A stretch of 64,000 nucleotides of DNA. Source: Anaeramoeba flamelloides. Lineage: Eukaryota; Metamonada; Anaeramoebidae. Shown piece by piece: positions 23,460-35,439 of the stretch; positions within the stretch are counted from its first letter, which is position 1, and every line of letters begins with the position of its first letter. The stretch is taken from NCBI GenBank assembly GCA_027625915.1, contig JANTQA010000038.1, forward strand, positions 814,001 through 878,000. The letters run 5' to 3'. A program made the translations under genes and the position numbers. The notes beneath the pieces were generated by a model. The model was not told the DNA's origin. It did not search any database and saw only the letters and a list, made by a program, of their open reading frames with translations.

Positions 23460-24781
23460 CACAGGTAGGACTTTTTTGACAACGCAAAAACTTTAAAAAA
23501 ACCGCGGTTGACATGCGTTGCGACCGCGTTGAATAGATAGTTTTTTTGAAAATTCGCCTTTAATTTTGAGATTTCTTTATTTATATAACTACTCTAAAAT
23601 TTTTTAATTATTGGTACTTAAAACAATTAACAAATAAAATATCAAATTAAAATAATTGGATAAAATAATTTATTTTATTTATTTTATTTGGCCTGTGACC
23701 AAAAATTGAAATAATCCTAAAATTTACAAATAAAATTTATTTTATTGTAATCAAATACTTTTCAAGAAAAAAAATTTTTTGATGGATAATCGTGTAAAAA
23801 GTAAAAATTAAAAAAAATTAATACTGATTATTTAAAGTAAAATTATCAAAAACATTGATTTAAATCTGCTAAGTGGATTGTGTATTAATATTTTCTCTTT
23901 GTTGACTGCTAACCCCTTTTTGTGTTGAAGTAAATTATCATTAGGTTAGAATGGGTGAATTTAAAAAAGAATATTTTAATTCTGAAAAAGTTAAATAAAA
24001 TATCAAAAGAGTTATTACCTATGTTACAACATAATTTGATTTTGGACCCACAAGGAAACAAAGAATTTTTTTTTCAAAAAAGGTCTAAAGTGGTGATTTT
24101 GGTTCAAAAAGCAACAAAAATCTTATTTGAAAACAATTTTGGAGAAAAGTAAACAATAAAAAATGAAATTATTTTTCTAACAAAACAACAATATAGGATT
24201 CTCTAGAAAATAAAATTTTAGAAAATATTAACGGGTGATAATGTGTTGAGTAGAAAAAAAAATTTTTTTCAAGCCAAAAATCCATCTCCAAAAAATTAGA
24301 AATTTAATTGTCTTGGTCATAAAAGAAAATATTAATTCACATCATAAAAATAATTACTGATCACATTTTCCAATTTAGAACTTTTCAAAAAAAAATTTTT
24401 AAGGGGATAATTTTTCTTTTTTAAAAAACTTTTTTTGTGATCAATAAAAAGTATTATGAAGAGAAAAGAGTGTTATTTTCTAATACAAAAAAATGTGATC
24501 TGATCGAACTTGTAATTGGTAAAAAAGTGAAAATTGTACTTTTTTTTTCATCTAAATTTATATTTTTTTTCGGAAAATAATTTTTTTTGTACTGGGTGTT
24601 GAAAACGTTTACAATTTTTAAAAGTTTTAAACGCAAAATCGGTTTTTAATTTTTTGGCGTTTAAAAAATCGAATATCAAACGCTTTTTACGCATTTTACA
24701 TGAAAAACCTCCCACTTAAACGGGAAAACGCGAATTTCCGTTGTTTTCCAACGCTTTTAATGCGATTACGTCCTACCTGTG
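23460..24781. mobile_element. CACAGGTAGGAC TIR element (1322 bp) with subterminal AACGC motifs
   Basis: CACAGGTAGGAC at 23460 is mirrored by GTCCTACCTGTG ending at 24781, and AAT flanks both sides (23457-23459, 24782-24784) as a likely 3-bp target duplication. Both ends are rich in AACGC/GCGTT words (for example CAACGCAAAAAC, GCGTTGCGACCGCGTTG, AAACGCTTTTTACGC, CAACGCTTTTAATGC). Such motifs are CpG-containing and otherwise rare in this DNA; subterminal repeats of this kind commonly bind transposases. A 65-residue open frame at 23955-24152 has no recognised domain. Confidence 0.7.
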
Positions 24782-24784
24782 AAT

Positions 24785-27661
24785 ACTATTTAGTATCTAA
24801 AGAATATTATGAGATTATGATAAAAAATTTTTTAGTTAAAAAATAAAAAAAAAATCAAAATATTAGTACAAAAACTTCTATCAACTATTGTACAATTAGA
24901 ATAAAGGTAGGTGCTCCAATTAATTATAAAAAAACCTCTGACAAGATCATTAATGAATTATAATCAAATTTTGATTTTAAAAAACAATATTGAAAAATAT
25001 AAAAATATATTGAGTATTATTTTCAAATTATAATAAAAATTTTTCAAGAAAAAATAGTAAAAAAAGAAAAAAAACTTGGAATTTTCATTCAACAATCAGT
25101 TTCTATTTACTCTAATTTTTTATGTTAATTAAAATAATCAAAAGACCAGAAAAAATTTAAATTAGAATGATTTATATTGAAAAAGAAGATTTCTAAAATA
25201 TTTTATACTAAATAAACATAAACAAAGTATAAAAGTTAAAATCCAATATTATTTGGGTTTTTATTTGTTTTAATCTACATTTATTTTCAGGAGATAAAAG
25301 AAAAATTCATTTTAGAGAGGTAAATCTAAATTTAAATAAGATCTAAAATGTTTAATTGATGAATTTTTGAGAAAAATTTTCAATTATTTTATATTCATTA
25401 GGGTTTTTTATGATAATATGTATTATAACAACTTGGGCTATAAATTATTCATAATATTAAGAAATCGTGATAAGTCCTACTTAATCTCAAAAAATCGTAA
25501 AAAGTAAAATTAAGGCTATAAAACATTAATATTGAAAAGAAATAAAATTATTTTATTGAAATCACCTGAAAAAACTCTTTATACCTTTACAACACTTTTT
25601 GTCTTTAAAAGTGTTTTAAAATGTTTGAAAGGTTGTTAATGGTCTTCAAGTTTTTGAAAGTTATGAAAGTCCCAAAACTTATATAAAGGGAATGAGATAT
25701 TTTTTATGGTAGAAATAATTTTTCTATTCATTCAATTTTTTGAACAAAATATAAAATATCCTAAATACTTTCAAGATCAAACTTATAGTTATCCTTTTCA
25801 ACAATGTTTATGATATAAAATTAGTGTTTTGTTTTTTTAAATGGAGTTATTACCTTCACAATTAAATAACCAAAATGAATAAAGAGTAATTTTCCTTTCT
25901 TATTGGTGATCGATCAAACAAAGACCTTTAAGCTCTCGATATGTTTTCTTTCCAATACGATGATGCACAAAGAAGAAGACGAATAAGAAGAAGTAGAAAA
26001 CAAATGTATGAAAAAGCTTAATAATTGGTGATCACAATCTGGCAATGCTGTTATGGACTATTTTGAAAAGTTATCCCCCCCTTTCATATTCCAGAGAATG
26101 TGGAAAATGTTTTAACCAAGAACATATTTTTTTAAAGGATGGGTGAAGTGTTGGTTGTTTTAGAAGCTCTTTTATTCAACACAATTTCCAGCACCACTGT
26201 TGGCTGAGTAATTATTTACTTAGTTTTTGTTAGATTTATTTGTTGATCTAAAAGGATCGATCGGTTTTTCAACCAAATCAAAAGAAAAGCCAAAAAAACT
26301 CTTTGATCTGATACTTGATTGAATCAAGTATCTTTTTTGTTCTTTTTTCAAGTTTAACTTTTTTCAAGAATCTGTTTTTTAATCAAAATAAATTTCTTTG
26401 TAAAAATATTTACCAATTAGCTGAAAAGTCATCAACTATTATATTGCGATTACTTTTTAATCATGATATTTTGACATTTAAGACGATTTTTTTAATAATT
26501 ATCGCGATTTTATCGAATATCACCATTTGTTATATTATAGTAATTGTATTAAATATCTCGATAATATTAAATATCGCGATTTATTGATTATCACGATAAT
26601 GTAGAAATTATTGCGATTTTTGTAACTTTATCGTGAATTAAACGTGTTATCATCAAAACCTCTAATAGTGCAATTTTTACAAACTAATGATGATTTTTGA
26701 TAGTTTATATCACTTTTGAAAAAGTATAATCAAATCCTCTATTTTTTTTTTTTTATTTGATTTGATGAAATTACAAATTTTGAAAAGAAAAAATGATTAA
26801 TTTTTTTTTCTAAAGATTTATTAAAAAGTAAAATTTATAATTATTGACTCATTTTAAAGTGTAATGAAAATAAGAATACAATTTAAAAAATAATATCAGC
26901 AAGTATTTCTAAGTAAAAAAATCATAGTTATCCACCCACCTTTTTTTGATACTTTATCTATCTAAAATTTCAATTACAGAGGATTACCAATAACATTTTT
27001 TTAAAATTTTTTACTAATGATCCAAAAAAGATTGTTCCCTAAATAGTTTTCGGTTTTTAAATTTTCAGATCCAAATAATTCCAAAAATTTAATTCCGAAT
27101 CATTTATAACTCCCTAATCTCGATTTGTTCGATTGAAATTTAACTTTTTACTAACATATAGCAATTATATTTAATATTTTTTTTATAACCCTTAGAACCC
27201 TAAATATACTAATCGACTTTGAAACAAAATTTTTAATTTGAATTTTTATCAAAGGATTATAAGTTATAGAATTTTCAACAATTAACTGTGAGAGAAAAAT
27301 TTATTTGTAAAAATTGTAGAGTTACCTAAATAATAAAAAAATTATTATAAAAGAAATTTTCTAACATTTGAAAAATTTTTCTTGGTTATTGTGATTTGAT
27401 TATTATTCCATCCAAATTTTGTCAAAATGTTTTTTTTTTTGAAAAGTTCGTCTACGCATTAAATATTTCTTAGTTTTAATGATTAAAACTCATCAAACTT
27501 TATTGGAATTTTTTTTAGGTTCCTTTTTACCCCAACATTACCGAAAATACTTTTTTAAATAATTTATTCATTACAAAAGATATTTTTATATCACACAGAA
27601 AATTTGTTTTATCTATTTATTAATATCCAATAAAAATATCTCTATTTGATTCTAAATAATG

Positions 27662-27697
<36 letters not shown>

Positions 27698-28687
27698 TAA
27701 ATTTGAAAAAAAATAATAAAATTTTTTTCCATTGTAAAATTTGGAAATTTTTTCAACATGAATTATTTTTCAAATTAAAATGATTTGGGAAATTGTTCTC
27801 ATCAGATTAATAATTGTGCAAAGATTTTTTACTATTTTTTAATTTTTAACTTTTTAAAATCTATACATAAAACAAACAATATTATTGAATAATAGACCAT
27901 AGACCAAAAATTATTTTCCAATATCTGTATTAATTTAGATTGAAAAATTCAAATTTTTCAAAGATTTTTTTGAAATTCTTACTAATAACAAAATGAAAAA
28001 AAAAAAAATTCATGGCCCCAAAGATAATTTTATTGACTTTGAATAATATTTAAAATTTATTTTTGATTTTTTTTTTAAATTTAGGGGTGAATACTTTATC
28101 GATTAAAAATGTTTTTATTTGTTGAATTCTAATGTAATAAATATAAATTAATTTTCATTTTTTTTGTGTGTTTTTGAGTATTTTCTATTGTTTAAATCAA
28201 AGTATGATAAAATTATTCATATTAAACTTTTAATTTTAACCAAAAGAAATGAATTTCATTTTTCTCTTGATTTAATAGTTCTTAAAATTTTATCAAAAAA
28301 AAAATTAATTTTATCTTGATTATTTTTTTTTATTTATTTTTTTTATTATAAAATTCACAACATTATTTGTTTGCGATTATTAATAAATCAATATATTGAA
28401 TTATGAATTACCATTATTTTCAGAAATTTTTTTGATTTAAAAGATTAAAAAAAAAAGAAAAATATTTAAAGAAAATATAAAAATAAATACTATAACTTTT
28501 TTTTTCTAAAAACAAAAAAAATATCAAAAACATAACTACTTTATCTCTGAACTATTTGGACTTTTAATTATAATTCAAATCTGGATTAAAGACAAATAAG
28601 AAAATTAGTGTAATAGTGCATCAATATTATTTTAAATTATTTATATTAAACTTGATGAAAATTATCTAACTCTGCGTTCTGGAGGAT
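24785..28687. other. AT-rich intergenic DNA between TRIM A and the MITE-LINE nest
   Basis: No gene is supported. About 25890-26290 is GC-richer than its flanks and contains two short open frames, one including an ECGKCFNQEH-like word, too short to call. About 26490-26640 contains several degenerate palindromic words of the type ATCGCGAT and ATCACGATAA. A (TA)n microsatellite lies at about 27662-27695. The frame at 26315-26587 is hydrophobic homopolymer-like sequence overlapping the palindromic words. Confidence 0.5.
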
Positions 28688-28689
28688 AT

Positions 28690-29682
28690 TTAAATTTTTT
28701 TTCAGTCAAAGGGGCCCAACGTTTTTTTCAAATATCAATTATTTTATATAATTGAGACTTCGAAGAACAAATAAGAAATTTGCAGAATAATTAACATCAA
28801 CGAGTTGTTGATACCCCTCTGAAATAAAACTAATTAATCAAAAGATTTTCGAAAAATTGGAAAAACTCAAATTCTTTTGGAACCTATTGAGTAAAAACAA
28901 AAATTTTCATTTTGATCTCCTACTGGTATTTGAATAATAAATAGGAAACAATTTTCACTTCATTTTCCATACTTTTCTTTTAGAAATCAAGAACCCAAAC
29001 GAAGTTGGTTGGTATTTTGTGGTCTCTATTTGAAAAAGGAAATGAAAATTAAGTGAAAATTTATCACATTTTTTTTTTTATTTTGAAGGGAGGAAACTAG
29101 TTTCTTCATACATCCCTAATTTCTAAATTTTTGTTTAGAAATTTTAATAAAGAGTCATAATTTTCTTTATCATTAACCAACGATAAAATAAATAATGAGT
29201 CTTTATTTCGAATAATATCAAGAATAATATTCTTTAATTGCTTATTATTTTTATTTATTTGAATTAATTCCTTAGTCCAAATTTTTCGATTTTTTCGATA
29301 GAATGGGCATTCCCTAAGAAAATGATCGATATCTTCTATTATTTCCAAAATTTATCACATTTATTATTGAAATATGAGGATCAAAGATTGAATAAAATCC
29401 CAATAGAAATCAATATGATTTCTTAACAATCATTTCCACTTTTCCAATAACATTAAAATAATACTTTTTTTACCAAGTGACTATTGATCTTGCAATAAAA
29501 AAATTTTTTGCAACTGAATTTTGTGTTTTAAAAAAAATCTAAAAAAAAAAACAAAAATGTGAAAAAATGATTTCAATTTTGGAATTTCCAAAAGAAATTT
29601 TTTCTTCTTATATCGATGAAAACCCTTTATAAATATGTATTTCACTCATTAAAACTGGGCCCTTTGACTGGAAAATGATTTA
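28690..29682 (+). mobile_element. CAGTCAAAGG-group MITE, copy B, carrying a nested palindrome and a LINE tail
   Basis: Left end TTTTCAGTCAAAGGGGCCCA; the right end in reverse complement is TTTTCCAGTCAAAGGGCCCA. These are the best preserved TIRs of the family, with TA at the borders. The body matches copy A (16745) throughout. The nested palindrome (about 28920-29378) is itself split by a 5'-truncated LINE at 29072-29346. The right end stops about 50 bases from the last codon of the TRIM B remnant. Confidence 0.85.
29072..29346 (-). mobile_element. 5'-truncated LINE (non-LTR retrotransposon) 3' end with poly(A) and target-site duplication
   Basis: On the minus strand an open frame of about 80 codons includes EIIEDIDHFLRECPFYRKNR, the His/Cys zinc motif at the C-terminal end of LINE reverse-transcriptase proteins (H..L..C...Y), and ends LLKFLNKNLEIRDV. 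A short 3' tail with poly(A) follows (poly-T at 29072-29080 on the plus strand). A 16-bp duplication AAAATTTATCACATTT flanks it (29056-29071 and 29347-29362). The element lacks nearly all of its 5' part, as expected for target-primed reverse transcription that ended early. The intact duplication suggests a fairly young insertion. It cannot move on its own. Confidence 0.88.
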
Positions 29683-30614
29683 TATATATATTTAAAAAAA
29701 ATAAAAAAAAAAATAAATAATTATGATTTTCAAATTATTGTTATTTGGTTTTTTTCATATCCTTTGGGAGCGTAATTGTGCAAAAAAATTTACTGTTTCA
29801 GGCAAATTTCCCCAGCATGTGAGATTTTTTTCATTGATTTTGAAAGAAATTTTTTTTTGTCCATATCAAGAGAAATTGTGAAAATGTCGTTTTTTTAAAA
29901 TATATTTCGTCTGGATATCGTTCTTGGGTATCTATTTGGTTTTCATTTTTGTATTTTAGGCTTTGCATTTTTTTTTGGTTCCATTAGAAACTCCCCATCA
30001 CAACATGTTTCAAAATAATATGTACCTTCCACATTGAAATAATTTTTGATGAAATTTTCCCTATTTTCAGTTTTGATAACTCCTAAACAGATTTTGTTCG
30101 GTTCATTTTCCGAATTTAGGAATTGGTCTATTTTGATTTTTATTTCATGTTTTCCTCTCGAATAAATTTTTTTACCACATATTTTCCTATAATCCCTAAC
30201 CGTTTAATCTTCCATGATGGATTCCAGGCAGTTTTATTTTCGTTTTTTATTTTTTTAATATTATTCGGTTTTTGCTAGTTCATTTTTGGATCAAATTCTT
30301 CTTCAAATTCTTCTTTTTTCTTTTTTTTTCTTTCTTTTTTTTTTTACTCCCTTCTTCTTTTCCTTCCTTTGATTATCTTTTTTTGCCATCTTTTCACTTT
30401 TCATCAGAAGTTCCAGATTCAATCAATTCTTGTCAAAATTCTTCTTCTGATTCTTCCTCAAATTCTTCTTTTGTCGGTCATTCTTCTGATTCTTACAGTT
30501 AGTCGTTTTGTTCGTCTGATTCTTCCGATAACATTAATTGTTGCAAGTCTTCCAAGTTTATGGATTAGTTTAATTCTTCTAGTTTTTGATCATCGTTGAA
30601 ATCGAGAGATTTTA

Positions 30615-30825
30615 TTAATATTTCGAAAAGATCTTCTTCTTTTTCCTCTTCTTCTTTTTCTTCTTTTTCTTCTTTTTCTTCTTTTTCTTTCTTTTCTTCC
30701 TTTTCTTTCTTTTCTTTCTTTTCTTCTTTTTCTTCCTTTTCTTTTTTTTCTTCCTTTTCTTCCTTTTCCTCTTTTTCTTCCTTTTCTTCCTTTTCCTTTT
30801 TTTCTTCTTTTTCTTCAATTATTTC
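30615..30825 (-). repeat. Lys/Glu codon microsatellite in TRIM B
   Basis: A purine-only tract on the minus strand (TTCTTTTTC-type on the plus strand) codes for alternating Glu-Lys words in the TRIM B frame. It is much longer than the equivalent linker of TRIM A, so it expanded after the duplication. Apparent open frames on the other strand here are mirror images of the repeat. Confidence 0.8.
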
Positions 30826-31377
30826 TTTCGATTCCTGAATTAATTTGATCTTTTTTTCATCTTTTTTCAATTTTTTGAGTTTTTTTATTTGGCTTTTTTT
30901 TTGATTTAGCTTTTTTTGTTTTTTTTCTTTTTCATTCAAAATTTTGGTAAAATTAGTATTTGATATTATTTCAACTTTCTTTAACATTTTTAGATAATTA
31001 ATTTTTGAATTTTGGATTTTTTGTATCAATAAATTGGATTCATTTTCGATATAATTAACAAGCTCTTTGGTTTCTTGTTTTAATTTATTTTGATTTACAA
31101 GTGTCTGTTTTATTGTTTCTTTGTTTTGGGTTTCTTTTTTTTCGATTTTATTTAAAATTATTTTGATTTTTTCTGAAATTTCATTTGAATATTCATTTAA
31201 ACCCAATATTGAATGATTATTTTTTCTACAAGTTTCATAACATTCAGTGCAAATTAATTCATTTTCATCTTTACAATATAAGGACAATTTTTCTTTATGC
31301 TTGTCACAAAGATTTGGATTGATTTCTTTTTTGATAAATTTTAAAAATAATAATAAACAATTAAAAATAATAAACAA

Positions 31378-33308
31378 ATAGAATAATGAAATATATATTA
31401 AAAATAGAAAAATGAATAAAAAAAAAAATTTAGATTTTGATCTTATTTTGAAATTAAATTCAAATTTAAGTGAAAAAGTAATTTATTTAATATTAAATCT
31501 ATTTTTTAAAGTTTTTTTTTTGAAATTCAGATATATTTTTTTGATTTACTATTTTTTATTCTCTATCTTTGTTTTCTAAAATTAAAATTTATATATTTTT
31601 AAACTATTTTCCAATAACATTATAAACCATGTAAAAAGTTTTTGGAAAATAGTTTAAAAATTTAGAAATTTTAATTTTGGTAATAAAATATTGTTTTTTT
31701 TTTTTTTAAGGTGAATAGTTACATTAAAGGAGAATTTTGAGTAAAAAGGAAAAAACCGGATTTTGAAAATTATTTATTTTTAAATTCTTTTTTCAATTCT
31801 GAAAAAACAGTAATCTATGTTACGAAGCAAATTGTTCAAAAATTCAGAGAATTAAAAAGGGGTATTATTAATGGGAAACAATTCATCATTGAAAGATTTA
31901 CTAATGGAGGAATTTTTCAAACACAACAAAACGCAAGTTGAAATTTTTTCTAAAAGAAAAGAAAGAAATTTTAGTTCATATAAGAAAAGAAAAAATGAAA
32001 TTTTGTTTTGTCAACGAAAAATTAAAGAACAAATTTTTTTTTGGAAACTGAATTGAATGGCACGAATGTATTTAGCAACTATAGTCCGTGCAATAAAAAA
32101 AAATTTCAAAACAATTACGTATCAAAAATAAATCGAAAAAAATAAAAGAACAAAAATGTGGAAAAATAATAAATTTTAATGTCTGGCTCAAGATCTAATT
32201 TACTTGGAATTTCAAGGGTTTAGTATTCCATTCCAAGTAACTTTTGTTTTGTCATTGAGAGCTTTCAATGAAATTTTTTTCTTTCTTTATTTGTTTTTAT
32301 TTTTTTTGCTAATTTTTTAGAAAAAAAATTGTAACAGAACTTTCCAAAAACAGTGAAAATAAAAAAAAATGTAAAACTCCGGAGTTTTTATTTATATACC
32401 TACACAGGTGCTTTAAATTTTCATTTTTTTCTGATTTTTATTTTTTAAAGAAAAAACATTTTTGTATTTTTGATTTTTGAAGGTATTAGAAAAAATTTTC
32501 TCTCTTCCAACCATAATTTAGAAATTTTTGTTGAAAAAGTTTAATTAAAAAAAAAAATAAAAATAACAATTGCTTTGATCAAAAACCGGCTGAAAAAAAA
32601 ATTTTTAAAATAGTGATCAAAAAAATCTGAGACATTGCTCTTTTTCAAGATTTCATGGGTTTTTTGGAAGTTTTTTTTTTTGATAGAGTATAAAAGTTCT
32701 CAATCAATAAAATTGATTAATAGAGAATATTGATATTTCATAGAAATCAGTTTAAAGGTTAATATTAAGGAATAATTTGCGTCTTAAATTTTAAATAAAA
32801 TTTATACTTATTCAAGTTATTTATTCAATTTATTTGTTTTTTTATTGATATAAGAAGATCCAAACCAAAAATTAAGTTAAAATAATTAAATTATTAATAT
32901 TTTTAAATTTTTTGAATTATTTTTAAGATTTTCAATTTTTAAAAATAAAAATTCATTTTTGAAAGTTTTAAAAGAGATAAATATTCTCAAGATAAAATAG
33001 TTTTATTTATTATTAAAAAATGATTTTGAAATAGTTTTTTTTAGATTATCAATGAGTTGTAATTATTGGGAAAGAGTTTATCTTGATTAAAAAACAGAAT
33101 TTTCTTAAATTTCCTTTAATATTTAAAATAAAAAATTGAAAATGATATTGATTGTTTTATAAATATATTTTGTTATTTGTTCTTGAAATGGATTTTAATT
33201 ATAATAAAAATTTGAAAAGAATTCACAGATTAATAAATTATGCAATTGTATTTTATTTTGTTCTTGATATAAAAAAAAAGTGAAATCTTTTTATGATTTA
33301 TTATTATT
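31378..33308. other. TRIM B intron, first part: nothing recognised
   Basis: DNA next to exon 2 (to about 31520) is similar to the intron end of TRIM A, showing that the duplication extended into non-coding DNA. A 61-codon frame at 31871-32056 (plus, MGNNSSLKDLLMEEFFKHNK) has no recognisable domain and sits inside the intron; it may be chance. The rest is AT-rich without signals. Confidence 0.45.
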
Positions 33309-33410
33309 TAAGAAGTGTAAATTACACGCTAGTTATTTCTTTTGCTCAAATTACTCAAACGAAATTTTAGCTTAAAATTATAAATTCCACAATTGTTTAT
33401 GAGAAGTATA
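33309..33410 (-). mobile_element. LINE-like 3' tail, reverse orientation
   Basis: AAGAAGTGTAAATTACACGC at 33309 and the next about 80 bases are the reverse complement of the tail of the LINE fragment that ends at 59145 (GTGTAATTTACACTTC preceded by a TTTA(C/A)GCTGAAATT-like stretch). Only the terminal about 95 bases match. Upstream sequence does not resemble reverse transcriptase, so this is either a very short truncated LINE or a SINE-like element sharing the LINE tail. Confidence 0.55.
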
Positions 33411-34649
33411 TATCCATATTATTTTTATAATTGAAAAAGGAAAAACAAAATTGACCATAAAAAAAAAAAAAATTAGGTTTTAGTAAGGTTTATAATAAGA
33501 AATTGATAAAAAATAAAAAAAATCAATGAGAAAGCAATCTTTCATTTAGAAAACCGAAAATAACAACCATAAATACTTTTGATAAATTTCATAATTTATT
33601 TTGATAGCTAATCATGAATTTTAATTTGCTGGTCGTTGTTTAATTGTTGTAATTTCTTTTTTCTTTTTAATCTAATATTTTTTTAACCCTTGATATTTTT
33701 CGTTTTTGCATTTTCATTTTCTTTCTTATTTTTAAGATACCCATACTGACAATATTTCCATATCTCGATATTCACAAGTAACCATTTCATCTTTTCCTTT
33801 TGTAAATCTTCTTCTCAATATAAAGATCCCAGACAAGAGAAAAAATTGCAAAAAATAAAATTCTTTTGGTTTTTTTATTAAATACAGGGATCTATTTTAA
33901 TTGATGAGAAGTAACTTTTTTAAATTTCACGAAATAAATTGTTTTGATAATTGAAACTATAGTAAACCAATATAATTTGTCTGAATTTATAATATAGTTT
34001 AATTTTAGTCTTTTCCCATTATGGAAAGTTAGTTAATTAAGACTATAGTCACTACAAACTAATTTTCTTCATAACCAAGAAGTGGCTTGTTCAATAAATA
34101 ATGGTATTGTGGAGATGTTTTATCTTTTGGGTTGAATAAATTAAAAATGGAAATATTCTGAGTAAAAATTCAAATATATTTCGATTTTTTTCCATTTTTT
34201 TAATCTGGCTGAATCTTCTTTATATTCGGAAGAAGAGTTACAAAGTAAAAAGATCAAGTAGTTACTTTCGAATACTGTGACGCTGAAACACCAAAGTATG
34301 AGTAACTTGAAAATAAAAACTAAAAAAGTAAAATCTAAAAATGACCAAAGTTTTAAAGTAATATCAGATAAAAAAAAAAAAAGAAATTAAAACAATTAAA
34401 TAACGATCACCAAGTGAATATTCATGATCAAATATAAAATTAAATTAAATCGACCAAAAGTATCGTGGCTGTGATTTTGGGAGTCCTTAATTAAAGATAG
34501 CATTGGTTTTTTTTTTTTTTTTGATTTTTTACCAATTGCTTCTTCTAAACCCTTTTTAAAATTAATATTTTTTTTTTTTTCTATTGTATCATTTTTCCTT
34601 TTTGTTTTTGTTTTTGCCTTTTAAACAGAAAAATATTTTTGTATGTCTT

Positions 34650-34747
34650 CCCCCTTGAACAATCGTGAAATCTAGGATTTTATGCTTAAATTAACTTTGA
34701 GGAAATTGAAGTCAAAGGGTATTTAGAGTGAAATTTACACTTCTTCT
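34650..34747 (+). mobile_element. LINE-like 3' tail, forward orientation
   Basis: CAATCGTGAAATCTAGGATT through GTGAAATTTACACTTCTT matches the LINE end near 59145 and the inverse of the tail at 33309. With 33309 it forms an inverted pair about 1.4 kb apart, tails pointing outward. Similarity stops abruptly on the 5' side. It can be read as an independent truncated copy or as the second TIR of one element. Confidence 0.55.
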
Positions 34748-35371
34748 ATCAATAATAATTCAAATAGATTTAAATTTCTGAAAAATCAAAAATTTTGTAA
34801 AACAAAAAAAATCCAATCTTTTTCTTGTTATATATTTCTACAAGCTTAATCTTCTTCAATTTAGTGCAAATCCTTTTCTTTGAGTAAAAAATAGATTTAA
34901 TTCAATTTAATTCAATCTGTGGTTACCATATAACCCACTAGGATTGACAAAGTAATGATTTAGTTTGAGTATTTTGATAAAGTAAGATGGTTCCAAAAAG
35001 AAATAGCATAAATCAAAGCAGATCTTAAAAAGTTTCAAATAAAAAAAACACTTTTAAACTGGTATACCTGGGTTATCAATTTGAATTCACATTAATTTAC
35101 AATAATTTAAACTTGAAATTTGAAGGTCGATATAATGGCTTTTTTCTTTTAAAAAATTTGTAATCTTTTTTTTAATTGATGATTTCTTGAGAACCATTCC
35201 TAATCGGTTTAATGGTTTGTTTTTAATTGGAAGACAAAGATCATAAAAAGTAATGAATATAAAATTTTTTTATTATAATTTGTTTGACTTTATATTTAAA
35301 AAGTGTATTTTATTCATAGAGCAATTAATACAATTTGTCTTTATTGACTATATACCTTAATTTTAGATTTC

Positions 35372-35439
35372 ACCCATGTTAATAGCATGAGCTCTTAAGG
35401 CTCGAGTCACTTCATCCGGATTTGCTCCTTACTCAAGGA
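35372..35439 (-). other. Possible short terminal exon inside the TRIM B intron
   Basis: After a TTGAGTAAG acceptor-like site on the minus strand the sequence reads GANPDEVTRALRAHAINMGE, one further Ile codon and TAA. The stretch is near 45% G+C in a roughly 20% G+C setting. Joined to the TRIM B exon-1 donor it would keep frame (phase 1). I do not recognise the peptide. It could be an alternative last exon of TRIM B or a fragment of another gene. A tRNA was considered and not supported. Confidence 0.3.

Noticed and set aside
25940-26150. Short frames MFSFQYDDAQ.. and ..ECGKCFNQEH.. considered as zinc-finger or basic exons
   Set aside because: Each is about 30 codons, the two are in different frames, and no splice pair joins them convincingly. 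Kept only as a note on local composition.
27662-27695. (TA)n run considered as a replication or matrix-attachment signal
   Set aside because: A simple TA microsatellite in DNA of this composition; nothing supports a function.
30272-30838. Ser/Phe-rich frames on the plus strand across TRIM B
   Set aside because: Complement of the Lys/Glu codon repeat and of the decayed TRIM B linker; no independent evidence.
31871-32056. 61-codon plus-strand frame inside the TRIM B intron
   Set aside because: No recognisable family, no supporting splice or context signals, and a length expected by chance in this AT-rich DNA.
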